DNA of 56,960 nucleotides from Eubacteriales bacterium (lineage in GTDB: Bacteria; Bacillota; JASUSC01): assembly GCA_030446285.1 (NCBI GenBank), contig JASUSC010000004.1, forward strand, positions 1 through 56,960. Reading direction: 5' to 3'. Within the stretch, counting starts at the first letter, position 1; each line of letters opens with the position of its first letter. Below, in pieces: positions 43,616 through 52,917 of this stretch. The notes below the pieces were generated by a model. It was not told the DNA's origin and searched no databases. It was given only the letters and a program-made list of their open reading frames with translations. The position numbers and the translations under genes were made by a program.

Positions 43616-45244
43616 TCAAGGCCTTTCTTCACTACGGAGGAAAAACTCCTCTTTGCTTAAAAGGGAAATCAGCTCGGCGTTGGTGGAAGTCTTTTTCATA
43701 AACTCGATGAGGATCTCCATGGCCTCAGCGGTGGAGATGGCACTCAACCGGTTGCGCAGGCGCCAGACAAACTCTAACTCTTCCCCGGAAAGGAGAAGCT
43801 CTTCCCTTCTGGTTCCGGAACGCAGGATATCGATCGCCGGGAAAAGGCGCCGCTCGGCTAACCTCCGGTCTAAAAGGAGTTCCATATTGCCGGTTCCCTT
43901 GAACTCCTCGAAAATCACGTCGTCCATGCGGCTACCCGTCTCCACTAAAGCCGTGGCTAAAATGGTCAGACTGCCGCCGTTCTCAATGTTGCGGGCGGCT
44001 CCGAAAAAGCGCTTGGGCTTGTGGAGAGCCGCCGGGTCCATGCCGCCGGACAGGGTGCGGCCGCTGGGCGGAATAACTAAGTTGTACGCCCGGGCCAAAC
44101 GGGTAATGCTGTCGAGGAGGATGACTACGTCCCGGCCGTGTTCCACCAAACGCTTGGCCCGTTCCAAAACTATTTCCGCCACCCGGATGTGATTTTCCGG
44201 GGGTTCATCAAAGGTGCTGCTGATTACCTCACCGTCTACAGAACGGCGCATATCCGTGACTTCTTCCGGCCGCTCGTCGATGAGGAGAACGATTAAATGA
44301 ACGCCGGGATGATTGGAGGTGATACTGTTGGCAATCTGTTTGAGAAGAACGGTCTTTCCTGCTTTGGGAGGAGCAACGATAAGTCCCCGCTGGCCTTTGC
44401 CTAAAGGAGCGATGAGGTCAATGACGCGGGTAGCCAGTGGCCCGTTTTCCCGGGCCAGGGTTAGCCGTTCCTGGGGATAAATGGGCGTGAGATTGTCAAA
44501 ATGGACGCGTCCCGTCACCTCTTCCGGCGGCAAACCGTTAACACTCTCTAATTTAAACAAGGCGCCGTACTTATCCCCTTCCCGCGGGGGACGCACTTTG
44601 CCGCTGATGTGGTCGCCGGTCCTTAAATCAAATTTTTTAATCTGAGAAGGAGAAACGTAAATATCTGCCAGACTGCGGCTGCAGATGCCGGGACGGAGGA
44701 AACCGTAACCCTCCGGCAGCACCTCCAGGATGCCCTGGGCCGTTTCTAACAAACTTTCATCAATAATGGTTTCTTCGCTGCTTCCGGTCGTAAAAGGGAA
44801 AGAAGTATACTCAGCACTTCTTTCGACAGGACGGGCAGGAATTCTCTCAGGAGTCCGATAGTGATAATTTCGTTCGCCAAAAGTTCTTTCTATACCGTTT
44901 CTCTCCTGATAACCTCTGCTGTCATAATAGGGTGAACTTCGCTCCTGATAAGGTCGGCTGCCGCCGTAGCGATCGTAACGCTGCCGGGGAGCCGGCGGTC
45001 TTTCATACTGGTTGGGGTAAGCCATGGGGCGTACCTGTCGCTGATACTGAGGGGGTGAAATTTTGCCGCCTGGATCCGTTTCTGCGCCCATCGCTTCCGT
45101 CAATTCGCCTCTTTCTGCTGCCACCTTTAACAGGGCCGCTATCAGCTCATGTTTGCGCAACCGGTAGTACCCGGCCACCTTGAAGGCACGGGCCATTTCT
45201 TTTAATTCCGGCAACTTTTTCGCTGCCAGTTCCACTGCGTTCAA
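43616..45244 (-). CDS. rho: Transcription termination factor Rho with low-complexity insert
   Basis: The 542-aa hexameric RNA helicase ends transcription. The order is an N-terminal helical domain ([34 protein letters not shown]), then an insert of about 95 residues rich in Arg, Tyr, Pro, Gln and Ser (about 60-155), the RNA-binding CSD ([15 protein letters not shown]), and the ATPase core with the P-loop [16 protein letters not shown] and Q/R loops. E. coli Rho has 419 aa. Such inserts occur in actinobacterial and clostridial Rho. TTG 45244 is better spaced from GGGAGG than the GTG at 45250. Confidence 0.95.
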   Translation of the reverse strand: MNAVELAAKKLPELKEMARAFKVAGYYRLRKHELIAALLKVAAERGELTEAMGAETDPGGKISPPQYQRQVRPMAYPNQYERPPAPRQRYDRYGGSRPYQERSSPYYDSRGYQERNGIERTFGERNYHYRTPERIPARPVERSAEYTSFPFTTGSSEETIIDESLLETAQGILEVLPEGYGFLRPGICSRSLADIYVSPSQIKKFDLRTGDHISGKVRPPREGDKYGALFKLESVNGLPPEEVTGRVHFDNLTPIYPQERLTLARENGPLATRVIDLIAPLGKGQRGLIVAPPKAGKTVLLKQIANSITSNHPGVHLIVLLIDERPEEVTDMRRSVDGEVISSTFDEPPENHIRVAEIVLERAKRLVEHGRDVVILLDSITRLARAYNLVIPPSGRTLSGGMDPAALHKPKRFFGAARNIENGGSLTILATALVETGSRMDDVIFEEFKGTGNMELLLDRRLAERRLFPAIDILRSGTRREELLLSGEELEFVWRLRNRLSAISTAEAMEILIEFMKKTSTNAELISLLSKEEFFLRSEERP

Positions 45245-45396
45245 GGGCACAACCTCCCTTTTTCCTTCTCTGCCTGATATTTTGAGCCCTTTCCTGTAAT
45301 TTTATTCAGCCCAAGGAAAATTATTCCCCGAAAAAAGCCCCCTGAAAAATAAAAAGTTTCGCCGTTTCCCGCCAGCTTTCTTCCTTTTTTGTAGGC

Positions 45397-45420
45397 AAAA
45401 AAAAATCGCCCTTGCGGCGA
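45397..45420 (-). terminator. DUF2062 gene terminator
   Basis: On the minus strand TCGCC and GGCGA pair around a GCAAG loop, followed by nine T. Confidence 0.75.
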
Positions 45421-45432
45421 GTTTTCCACCAA

Positions 45433-45918
45433 TCAGCCGGCTTTCTGGCCGCTGCGTTTTGCCAGCCGCCGCTGGAGGAGGTAGTAAGCGGGGTAATACA
45501 CCGCCAACCCCGCCAGCAGGCCGTTAATCACGCTTCCCACCAAAAAGGGCAGGCCCAACCGGTGGAAAAACAGCTCCGGATGGAGAAGGGCCCCTGTTTT
45601 GATATGGGGCGGAGGTGCCGGCCCCGGTCCTAAGATAAACTTGCCGGTAAAAACATTCAAAGTCCAGAAAAAGGGCACCGCCACTTTAAACAAAGCAGTA
45701 GTTGTCACCGCGGCAAAAGCGTTAAATCTGGCCAGTCGGGCAATGATATAAGCCACCAAAAGGCTGATAAAAGGAATGGGCAGGAAATCGAGAAAAACCC
45801 CTAACGCCACCCCTTTGGCTACTTTCGCCGGCGTGTCTTTCAACCGCAAAATCTTTAAGTATTTGTAGCGCACGTAGCGCCGCCACTGTCTTAAATGTGC
45901 CGAAAGCCAGTTCACCAT
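45433..45918 (-). CDS. DUF2062 membrane protein
   Basis: The 161-aa protein of the DUF2062 family has KDTPAKVAKGVALGVFLDFLPIPFISLLVAYIIARLARFNAFAAV and two to three hydrophobic helices, including FLVGSVINGLLAGLAVYYPAYYLL. Function is unknown. ATG 45918 follows GGAGGGTGGG. The stop codon of a broken homologous gene overlaps this start. Confidence 0.82.
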   Translation of the reverse strand: MVNWLSAHLRQWRRYVRYKYLKILRLKDTPAKVAKGVALGVFLDFLPIPFISLLVAYIIARLARFNAFAAVTTTALFKVAVPFFWTLNVFTGKFILGPGPAPPPHIKTGALLHPELFFHRLGLPFLVGSVINGLLAGLAVYYPAYYLLQRRLAKRSGQKAG

Positions 45919-46100
45919 CCCACCCTCCGGGGTTTCCACCGGCGCAACCTCATAATTAGCGGTTGCCGAAATCGCTTATAGGTTTCGTAGCCCAAGAAAA
46001 AAAAGAGGGGACCCACGAGGAGAGAATTAATTACCGCTCCCAGAATAAAACTTTTTCCTAAAAATTGCAACACCTTTCCGTGGTGAAGAACGGCAGGCCA
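45912..46100 (-). pseudogene. Fragment of a second DUF2062 gene
   Basis: On the minus strand an open frame ending at TGA 45914-45912 encodes FLGKSFILGAVINSLLVGPL followed by FFFLGYETYKRFRQPL, clearly similar to the C-terminal helices of the intact DUF2062 neighbour (FLVGSVINGLLAG). Just upstream the frame is closed by TGA, while the adjacent frame reads GRAIKYEEK, so a one-base shift is likely. The N-terminal two thirds are gone. The stop overlaps the downstream start, as expected of a former tandem operon. Confidence 0.6.
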
Positions 46101-46152
46101 CTTTTCTCCTCATATTTAATCGCCCGTCCCACCGCATTTATCCTCCGCTCTG

Positions 46153-46197
46153 AAGAAAAAGCCTTCCCTTTCCTGATAATTGGTCCAGAGAAGGCTT
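46153..46197 (-). terminator. glpX terminator
   Basis: AAGCCTTC (46159-46166) pairs with GAAGGCTT (46190-46197) across a 23-nt loop region. On the minus strand TTTTC follows. Confidence 0.65.
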
Positions 46198-46246
46198 ACC
46201 ACAAGTATAGTTTTTCTTTTTTACCCCGTCAACGTTTTTTGGCTTT

Positions 46247-47218
46247 TTAGCACAGGTGCTGCCGGACAAAAATAGGCTTCTTGTCAAAGCGGTGGGTAGC
46301 ATCGATGAAGCGTACCGTACCCGTTCGCGAACGCATTACTAAGGAATGAGTCCGGGCACCGTTGCCGAAAAAGCGAACGCCTTTCAGCATATCGCCGTCG
46401 GTAATACCGGTGGCGGCGAAAATGACATCGTCGCTTTTCACTAAATCGTCGAGGGTGAGAACTTTGTTGATGTCAGTAATACCTAATTTGCGGGCCCGTT
46501 CTATATCCTCCTCATCTTCCGGCCACAGGCGGGCCTGCATGTCGCCACCTAAGCACTTCAAAGCCGCCGCCGCTAAGACCCCCTCGGGAGCACCGCCAAT
46601 ACCGAGGAGCATGTCTACGCCGGTGCCTTCAATGGCCGCCGCTACCGCGGGAGCTACGTCGCCGTCGGGGATGAGCTTGATCCGCGCTCCGGCTTCCCGG
46701 CACTCGCGGATGATCTTCTCGTGCCGCGGCCGGTCGAGGATAACCACCGTCAGGTCGGAAACATCTTTCTTCAGCGCTTTAGCCACGTTTTTCAGGTTCT
46801 CCTTTACCGGCGCCGTGATGTCGATGCAGCCGGCTGCCTTGGGTCCGACGGCAATCTTGTCCATGTACATGTCGGGAGCGTTCAACAGACCGCCCCGTTC
46901 TGCCACCGCCACTACGGCAATGCTGTTGGGCAGACCTTTAGCCACGTTGTTGGTCCCTTCCACCGGGTCCACGGCAATGTCCACCGGCTCCTTGCCACAG
47001 CCTAATTTTTCCCCTATGTAGAGCATGGGTGCCTCGTCCATCTCCCCTTCGCCGATGACCACCACGCCGTCGATGGCCACGGTGTCAAAAACCGCCCGCA
47101 TGGCGCTTACCGCCGCCCCGTCGGCAGCGTTTTTGTCACCCCGCCCCATCCACCGGGCCGCCGCCAAAGCCGCCGCTTCCGTCACCCGGACAAATTCTAG
47201 CGTCAGTTCCCGTTCCAA
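46247..47218 (-). CDS. glpX: Fructose-1,6-bisphosphatase class II
   Basis: The 323-aa gluconeogenic enzyme begins [35 protein letters not shown] and has [23 protein letters not shown] (metal site), [20 protein letters not shown] and [27 protein letters not shown], all typical of GlpX. Length is normal. It is followed in reverse order by transaldolase, so both belong to sugar phosphate metabolism. Confidence 0.96.
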   Translation of the reverse strand: MERELTLEFVRVTEAAALAAARWMGRGDKNAADGAAVSAMRAVFDTVAIDGVVVIGEGEMDEAPMLYIGEKLGCGKEPVDIAVDPVEGTNNVAKGLPNSIAVVAVAERGGLLNAPDMYMDKIAVGPKAAGCIDITAPVKENLKNVAKALKKDVSDLTVVILDRPRHEKIIRECREAGARIKLIPDGDVAPAVAAAIEGTGVDMLLGIGGAPEGVLAAAALKCLGGDMQARLWPEDEEDIERARKLGITDINKVLTLDDLVKSDDVIFAATGITDGDMLKGVRFFGNGARTHSLVMRSRTGTVRFIDATHRFDKKPIFVRQHLC

Positions 47219-47306
47219 GTTCTATCCCTCCCCGCAATATAGTATGTCACTTTTTCTTATATGTGGTGTCATATATCTTCATTCGCTGTCTTTTTGTGTT
47301 TTCCTG

Positions 47307-47972
47307 CTAAAGGGAAATATTTTTACCTGCCCCGGCAACTTTGGCCCAGTCTTCCAGGAATTTTTTAATCCCGGCATCGGTGAGAGGATGGGCAAACATC
47401 TGCTTGAGAACGGCAAAAGGAACGGTAGCAATGTGGGCCCCGGCCAGAGCCGCCTCTAAGACATGCCGCGGATGGCGGATGCTGGCGGCTATAATCTGGG
47501 TGTCGAAAAGGTAGTTCTCGTAAATCTCCGCCGTTTGGCGCACCACTTCTATGCCGTCGTGCCCAACGTCGTCCAAGCGCCCGACAAAGGGACTCACGTA
47601 AGTCGCCCCAGCTATGGCCGCAAGAAGCGCCTGATTGGCAGAAAAGACCAGAGTTACGTTGGTGCGGATACCCTTTTTCTTGAGAATGCCCGTGGCTTTA
47701 ATTCCCTCCGGCGTCATGGGAATTTTGATCACCACATTGGGGTGAATAGCCGCCAGTTCCTCTGCTTCCCGCACCATCTCCTCTGCCTTCAAGCTGATAA
47801 CCTCGGCACTGATGGGACCGTCCACGATGGCGCAGATCTCCTTTACCACCTGGCGGAAATCCCTGCCTTCCCGGGCAATGAGGGAGGGGTTGGTGGTAAC
47901 GCCGCTGATAACCCCCCACTCCGCCGCCTGTCTGATTTCATCGATATTGGCCGTGTCGAGAAAAATTTGCAC
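47307..47972 (-). CDS. tal: Transaldolase (small, Fsa/TalC-type)
   Basis: The 221-aa TIM-barrel enzyme transfers dihydroxyacetone units in the pentose phosphate pathway. It has [31 protein letters not shown], the Schiff-base Lys in [45 protein letters not shown] and [24 protein letters not shown]. Sequence alone does not separate transaldolase from fructose-6-phosphate aldolase. It commonly precedes glpX and rho in Firmicutes, as here. Confidence 0.95.
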   Translation of the reverse strand: MQIFLDTANIDEIRQAAEWGVISGVTTNPSLIAREGRDFRQVVKEICAIVDGPISAEVISLKAEEMVREAEELAAIHPNVVIKIPMTPEGIKATGILKKKGIRTNVTLVFSANQALLAAIAGATYVSPFVGRLDDVGHDGIEVVRQTAEIYENYLFDTQIIAASIRHPRHVLEAALAGAHIATVPFAVLKQMFAHPLTDAGIKKFLEDWAKVAGAGKNISL

Positions 47973-48100
47973 GGATTAACGCCTCCTTCCTTAATTCCGG
48001 TAAACCCCTGGTAATTATAAGTTTTTTCGCTGGTTTTTATGTTATTTTACCAGAATTTTCTGAAGGAGAAAAGAAAAATCGTTCCTCCTCTGCCACAACA

Positions 48101-48128
48101 GAAAAAGCAGCCGGCTTCCTCCGGCTGC
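48101..48128 (-). terminator. Terminator of the two-component operon
   Basis: GCAGCCGG (48107-48114) and CCGGCTGC (48121-48128) form an 8-bp stem. The minus strand continues with TTTTTC. Confidence 0.85.
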
Positions 48129-48137
48129 CCAATGCCT

Positions 48138-49907
48138 TTATGCCGCCACCGGCAGGGTGAAAAATACTCTGGTTCCCTGCCCCGGCGCACTTTCTATTCC
48201 CACCTGCCCCCCGTGGGCCTCCACCAATTTTTTCACGATGGCAAGCCCTAAACCCGTTCCTCCCGCCCGGCGGGTGCGGGACTTCTCCGCCCGGTAAAAC
48301 CGCTCCCACACATAAGGCAGATCTTCCGCCGGGATACCGATGCCCGTGTCCCAGACCTCCACCCGCACCTTCCCCACTTCCTTTTGGGCCCGGATACCGA
48401 TTTTCCCGCCCCGGGGGGTGAAGCGGATGGCGTTGTCCAGCAGATTGCCCACGATCTGCATCACCCGGTCGGGATCGGCCAGCACCGGCGGCAGATCCGG
48501 CGCCACCTCCACTTCCAGATGAATATCTTTCTCCTCCAGAGGCTGGGCAAAGCGCTGCAGAGCCCGCCGCAGGAGGCCGTCTAAAACCACCGGCTGCACT
48601 TGCAGGCTGAAAGTGCCGCTCTCAATGCGGGCCAGGTCCAAAAGGTCGCTCACCAGCCGCTGCATACGCCCGGTCTCCTCCATGATAATCTGGAGGATGG
48701 CTTCCCGTTCCTCCCGGTTCTCCGCTAAGCCATGGAGGAGGGCCTCGGTGTAACCCTGGATAAGAAAGAGGGGGTTGCGCAACTCATGCGACACGCTGGC
48801 CACAAAATCACGCCGCATCTTCTCCAACCGGGCCTCCTGGGACATGTCGTGGAAAAGGGCCACCACGCCTACAGTCTCCCCTTTTTCGTCCCGGAGGGGA
48901 GCCATGCGCACCTGCAGCACCTTTTCCCCCCGGGCCACTTCGCCCTGGACCGCCCTCCCTTCTACCAACACTTGCCGAAAGAGTTCCTCCGTCTCCGGCT
49001 GCGGACAGCAGGACGTAAGCGCCGCTCCTTCTTGGAGTTTCTCCTCTGTCCCATCCAGCCCGGCCAAGAGCTCCTCCGCCCGGGCGTTGGCGAGAATCAC
49101 CCTCCCTTCCCGGTCGAAGGTAGCCACCCCGTCGCTCATGCTGGCCAGGATGTTGTTCAGTCGGTCCCGTTCCTGCCCTAATTGGGCCAGGGTTTCCTTC
49201 AATTCCGCCGCCAGCACGTTGAGGGTGGCTCCCAGGGCCCCTAATTCGTCGTCGGAAAGGTGTTCCACCCGCAGGTCAAAGTTACCCCGCCGCATTTCCG
49301 TGGCCACCCGGTTCATTTGCAGCAGGGGCTGGGAAATGGTGCGGGAAATGACAAAAGCAAAGCCGGAAGCCAGAAGGGCGCTGCCGAAAATAAAAAGGGC
49401 GATGACCCGCTTCACCCCGTTGATGGTCTCGGTAATGGGTTCCAGGGGGGAGAAAACAAAGATAGCTCGGCTTATTTCCCCCCTTTCTTTGATGGGCACC
49501 GCCACCAAAAGGACCCGGGTATCAAACCGGGGATGACTTCCCGCCCGCCAGACCGGTTTCCCCTGCCGGATTACTTCTAATTCCTCCGGAGTAAGGCGCA
49601 TCCCTGCCGCCGCCCGCATACCGGGACTGCACCGCCGCACCATTCCCTCCGGGTCCGCCACCATGTAGTGCCCCTTGTCCTCCTCCAGCAGGGCTTCTAT
49701 TTTGGCTGCAGCTATCCTCTCATCCGGTTCGGCGGTAATGATGGCGGCAATGTGTTCCGCCCGGCGAATGAGGATCTCCGCCTGCTGACCCAGGTAGTTT
49801 TCTTCATAATACTGGCCCAGCATGTAGCCGAGGCCGAGAAGGAGGAGAATAAAAAAAAGGGTTATCGTCAGCCAGATTTTGCCGGTGATACTCTGAAAAA
49901 TTCTCAT
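48138..49907 (-). CDS. Sensor histidine kinase (PhoR/WalK type)
   Basis: The 589-aa membrane kinase has a TM helix (about 10-30), an extracellular sensor (about 35-165), a second TM (VKRVIALFIFGSALLASGFAFVISRTI), HAMP, a PAS domain (VATFDREGRVILANARAEELL), the HisKA H-box FVASVSHELRNPLFLIQGY and an HATPase domain with VGNLLDNAIRFTP, VWDTGIGIPAEDLPYVWERFYRA and GGTGLGLAIVKKL. It overlaps the response regulator stop by 4 bp. The signal is unknown. Confidence 0.94.
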   Translation of the reverse strand: MRIFQSITGKIWLTITLFFILLLLGLGYMLGQYYEENYLGQQAEILIRRAEHIAAIITAEPDERIAAAKIEALLEEDKGHYMVADPEGMVRRCSPGMRAAAGMRLTPEELEVIRQGKPVWRAGSHPRFDTRVLLVAVPIKERGEISRAIFVFSPLEPITETINGVKRVIALFIFGSALLASGFAFVISRTISQPLLQMNRVATEMRRGNFDLRVEHLSDDELGALGATLNVLAAELKETLAQLGQERDRLNNILASMSDGVATFDREGRVILANARAEELLAGLDGTEEKLQEGAALTSCCPQPETEELFRQVLVEGRAVQGEVARGEKVLQVRMAPLRDEKGETVGVVALFHDMSQEARLEKMRRDFVASVSHELRNPLFLIQGYTEALLHGLAENREEREAILQIIMEETGRMQRLVSDLLDLARIESGTFSLQVQPVVLDGLLRRALQRFAQPLEEKDIHLEVEVAPDLPPVLADPDRVMQIVGNLLDNAIRFTPRGGKIGIRAQKEVGKVRVEVWDTGIGIPAEDLPYVWERFYRAEKSRTRRAGGTGLGLAIVKKLVEAHGGQVGIESAPGQGTRVFFTLPVAA

Positions 49908-50605
49908 TTTTCCACCCCGAATTTATAACCCACGCCCCAGACGGTAATCAGGTACTCCGCCGCCTGGGGCGAACCTTTCCCTAATTTTTCCCGCAGCCGT
50001 TTGATATGGGTGTCTACCGTGCGCAGTTCTCCGTAGTAGTCATAGCCCCAAACTTTGTCCAGGAGCTGCTCCCGGGTAAAAACCCTTCCCTCGTTGGTGG
50101 CCAGAAAATAAAGAAGGTCAAACTCCATGGGAGTGAGGCGAATTTCCTTTTCCCCGGCTTTAACTCGCCGCGCCTGCGGGTCAATAGTGAGATGGGGGAA
50201 AGTCAGGACCTCGTCCTTCTTTTCTTCACTCCGCGGTCGCACCCGCCGCAGCAAGGCTTTTACCCGCAACACCAGTTCTAGAGGGCTGAAGGGCTTGACC
50301 ACATAGTCGTCGGCCCCTAACTCGAAACCCAGGATCCGGTCCATCTCCTCCCCCCGGGCGGTGAGCATAATAATGGGAATATCTTTTATCTCCTTGACCC
50401 GGCGACAGGTTTCCCACCCGTCCATTTCCGGCATCATTATGTCCAGGATGAGGAGGTCGAAATTTTCCTCCCGCACCTTTGCCAGCGCTTCCACCCCGTT
50501 TTCCGCCTCCGCCACCGCAAACCCTTCCCGCTCGAGGAAGAGGCGGAGCATCTGCCGGATGCGCTCGTCATCTTCCACCACCAGGATGCGGGCTTTTTCT
50601 TCCAT
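49904..50605 (-). CDS. OmpR/PhoB-family response regulator
   Basis: The 233-aa regulator has a receiver domain (RILVVEDDERIRQMLRLFLEREG, phospho-Asp in LLILDIMMPEMDGWETCRRV, switch Thr in IPIIMLTARGEEMD) and a winged-helix DNA-binding domain (EIRLTPMEFDLLYFLATNEGRVFTREQLLDKVWGYDYYGELRTVDTHIKRLREKLG). ATG 50605 is taken because GGAGGATGG precedes it; an ATG six bases earlier overlaps that site. It is co-transcribed with the kinase. Confidence 0.95.
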   Translation of the reverse strand: MEEKARILVVEDDERIRQMLRLFLEREGFAVAEAENGVEALAKVREENFDLLILDIMMPEMDGWETCRRVKEIKDIPIIMLTARGEEMDRILGFELGADDYVVKPFSPLELVLRVKALLRRVRPRSEEKKDEVLTFPHLTIDPQARRVKAGEKEIRLTPMEFDLLYFLATNEGRVFTREQLLDKVWGYDYYGELRTVDTHIKRLREKLGKGSPQAAEYLITVWGVGYKFGVEK

Positions 50606-50652
50606 AGCCATCCTCCATTTTGACTAAAAATCTTTACTTCCATTGTATCGCA

Positions 50653-50690
50653 AAGGAAAAAAGAGGGGAAGTAGTCCCCCCTTTTTCCTC
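50653..50690 (-). terminator. Terminator of the DUF2680 gene
   Basis: On the minus strand GGAAAAAG-GGGG and CCCC-CTTTTTTCC pair around ACTACTT. It ends in TTTTTTCC. Confidence 0.7.
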
Positions 50691-50715
50691 GGTATAGTGA
50701 AGTGTCCTTTTTCTT

Positions 50716-51093
50716 TTACTGGGTTACGGTGTTGCTGGCAGAATTCTGGGCATTGCCCGTGTTGGGATTGGCGTTACCCCAGCAGACACCGCCGCAGGCA
50801 CCGAAGCCACCCATCCCGCAGCCGCCGAAACCACGGCCCAGACCAGGACGACCACCGAAGTTTTTGTAGTTTTTCTCCATGTAATCGATGCGCTGCTTGA
50901 TGGCGTCTCCCTGCTCCTTGGTGATTTCGCCCGCTTCTACGTACTTGTCTACCAGTTGCTTGCGGATTTCAAACATCTGCTTGGTCAGGTTGTCGATCTC
51001 CTGCTGCTTCTCCGGGGTCACAGCGGCAAAGGCTGCCGGTACCACCAGCGCCAGGGCCAGAACCACCACCAGAGCGACAATCAGTTTTTTCAT
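50716..51093 (-). CDS. Secreted DUF2680 (YckD-like) protein
   Basis: The 125-aa exported protein has a signal peptide (LIVALVVVLALALVVPAAFAA), then TPEKQQEIDNLTKQMFEIRKQLVDKYVEAGEITKEQGDAIKQRIDYME, the DUF2680 helical hairpin, and a Gly-rich stretch with three Cys (GGCGMGGFGACGGVCWG) followed by an Asn/Ser/Thr tail. ATG 51093 follows AGGAGGTGAGG. Function is unknown; a metal-binding or envelope-stress role is possible. Confidence 0.82.
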   Translation of the reverse strand: MKKLIVALVVVLALALVVPAAFAAVTPEKQQEIDNLTKQMFEIRKQLVDKYVEAGEITKEQGDAIKQRIDYMEKNYKNFGGRPGLGRGFGGCGMGGFGACGGVCWGNANPNTGNAQNSASNTVTQ

Positions 51094-51198
51094 CCTCCTC
51101 ACCTCCTGTTCCCCTCATATTTTTTCCCTGCACCTTCATTGTAGCCGGAATTTTTGACAGCTTTATGGGGAAATTGTGAACATTTTGTGAAAACTCCC

Positions 51199-52320
51199 TT
51201 ACCGGCCGGCCTTTTTCAGGAGGCGGAGGAGGAAACCATCTTGGAGTACCACGGCATCTGCCGGGCACAGCTCCTGACAGCAGTAGCAGCGAATACAGCG
51301 GCGGTAGTCCACCACCGCTTTTCTTTCTTGGATGGAAATGGCCTTAGGCGGACAGTGTTCAGCGCAGCGACCGCAGGCGATACATCTCTCGTTCATTACC
51401 GGCCGGGCCGTGAACTGGTTCTGGAAGAGCCGCAGCAGGAAAGCCGGCACCCGGCCGTCTAAGGACTCCACCGTGCGCGGCGGCTCAAAAGCAAAGGAGA
51501 GGCCGCTGCCGTCTCCCACCACCTCTATCTCCTCCAAGGCAGGCACCAGCCCCCACTCCCGAGCCGTCCTGTTCACCGGCAACCGTTCCGCCTCAAAGCC
51601 CATCATCCGCGCCATGACCAGATCCACGGCAAAGGGGTTGTCTCCCCCTAAGATAACGCCGGCCTTTTTCGGCTTCCCGTTGCGGGGCCCGTTTCCTTCC
51701 ATACCCACCACGCCGTCCACTAAGGAAAAAGCCGGCTTCACCAGCCGCGCTAAGTCGCACAGCATGGCGGCAAAGCTATCCTGCCTCTGCATCCGCAGGT
51801 GGAACTGGGCCTTGGTGGGACCGATATTGAGGCCGAAAAGGTTTTTTACCGCTCCGGTGATTCCCATCAAGGTGTGGGTCTTCATCTTGGCTACGGAAAT
51901 AACTTTGTCCACCTCCCCTAATTCCCGGGCTAAGGTGAACTTCTTTATCGTCCGTCCTTCCGGAAAAAGATAATCGCGGGCAGCGGTAAAAGGCAAAACT
52001 TCCACCCCCTCTTCCCGGCACACGGCGGCAATCCCCGTCTTCTCCGCCGCTTTCAAGGTACTGCCCACCCCGGGGGAATCCCCCACCACCGGTATGCCGC
52101 CGGCCTCCTTCACTAAGACCAGCACTGCCCGCACCACTTCCGGGTGGGTGGTCACCGCCTTCTCCGGCGCTACCCCCTCCAGCATGTTGGGCTTGACCAG
52201 AACCTTCTCCCCCGACCGGACAAAACGCTCCATACCGCCAAAGACATCGACCACTTCCTGCACCGCCGCCATTATCTTTTCCCGGGAGTAATCGTCCGCT
52301 CTCGCTACCGCCACTCTCAC
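51199..52320 (-). CDS. DUF362 protein with C-terminal 2x[4Fe-4S] ferredoxin domain
   Basis: The 373-aa protein joins a DUF362 domain (about 1-295: KVLVKPNMLEGVAPEKAVTTHPEVVRAVLVLVKEAG, VISVAKMKTHTLMGITGAVKNLFG) to a dicluster ferredoxin (CIACGRCAEHCPPKAI and CIRCYCCQELCPADAV). Such proteins are common in strict anaerobes. Their reaction is not established. The start at 52320 gives MRVAVARADDYSREKI, typical of the family. Confidence 0.92.
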   Translation of the reverse strand: MRVAVARADDYSREKIMAAVQEVVDVFGGMERFVRSGEKVLVKPNMLEGVAPEKAVTTHPEVVRAVLVLVKEAGGIPVVGDSPGVGSTLKAAEKTGIAAVCREEGVEVLPFTAARDYLFPEGRTIKKFTLARELGEVDKVISVAKMKTHTLMGITGAVKNLFGLNIGPTKAQFHLRMQRQDSFAAMLCDLARLVKPAFSLVDGVVGMEGNGPRNGKPKKAGVILGGDNPFAVDLVMARMMGFEAERLPVNRTAREWGLVPALEEIEVVGDGSGLSFAFEPPRTVESLDGRVPAFLLRLFQNQFTARPVMNERCIACGRCAEHCPPKAISIQERKAVVDYRRCIRCYCCQELCPADAVVLQDGFLLRLLKKAGR

Positions 52321-52459
52321 TTTTCTTCCCCCAATCTCTTTCTTTTAGGTAATGTTTTCGCCGGAGGAGAAAAAAATTCCTCTCCTTTCGCCAAAAGGCG
52401 CCGCGAAAACCTGGAAAAAACCCCGCTCCAAAACCCTGTCCTTTTTTCAGCGGCAGAGC

Positions 52460-52486
52460 AAAAAACAACCGGGTTCTTCAACCCGG
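52460..52486 (-). terminator. Terminator after the ferredoxin-like remnant
   Basis: CCGGGTT and AACCCGG pair around a CTTC/GAAG tetraloop, followed by GTTTTTT on the minus strand. Confidence 0.8.
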
Positions 52487-52752
52487 CTTAAAAAGGCTAA
52501 CTCTGCTCTTTTTCAGCCGTTCCAGCTCTTCCTTGAACATGGCCAGTTTCTCTTCGCCCTTGTAAAGGGAAATGGCTCCCGTGCCCCAGTAGTTAACACA
52601 CAGGTGCCGCAGCTCTTGCATTTACTGGCGTCGTAAACGATTCGCCCCGCTTTGGGATCGTACTGCAGGGCCCCCGGGAGGCAATAAGCCGCCGCCTGGC
52701 AGTTTTTGTTCTGGTCGCAGACATCCGTGTCTAAGCAGATGGATATCTTCAC
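52478..52752 (-). pseudogene. Small ferredoxin-like 4Fe-4S protein, frameshifted
   Basis: The frame from GTG 52752 reads KISICLDTDVCDQNKNCQAAAYCLPGALQYDP and then SKCKSCGTC, after which it runs into unrelated sequence (LTTGAREPF). If two bases are removed from the GTGTGT repeat at about 52596-52602, the protein continues VNYWGTGAISLYKGEEKLAM and FKEELERLKKSRVSLFKPG to the TGA at 52478, directly at the terminator. The fourth ligand of a C-x2-C-x2-C-x3-C cluster would be Trp. I read it as a recently broken gene or a sequencing error. It is divergent from the FeS/cytochrome operon. Confidence 0.7.
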
Positions 52753-52840
52753 CCCTCTTTTTATATGCCGGTATAGGGTATATTTATTTTCTCGCAATCC
52801 TGGTAAAATGGAAAATTTCAAAAAAGTTTACGCACGCCCC

Positions 52841-52899
52841 TTGACACCCCCGCAGGGTAAATGGTAAAAATATAGGTACAAAATACCCCCGAGGGGTAT
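52841..52899 (+). promoter_or_regulatory. Promoter and CsoR/CstR-like palindrome upstream of the FeS-cytochrome operon
   Basis: TTGACA at 52841-52846 with a weak TAAAAA 18 bp on is followed by the perfect palindrome ATACCCC-CGA-GGGGTAT (52883-52899). G/C-tract dyads of this kind are bound by CsoR/RcnR/CstR-family repressors, which sense copper, nickel or persulfide. No such regulator gene is in the window. The site ends four bases before the GGGAGG ribosome site. Confidence 0.5.
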
Positions 52900-52917
52900 A
52901 TTGGGAGGTGTCAATTC

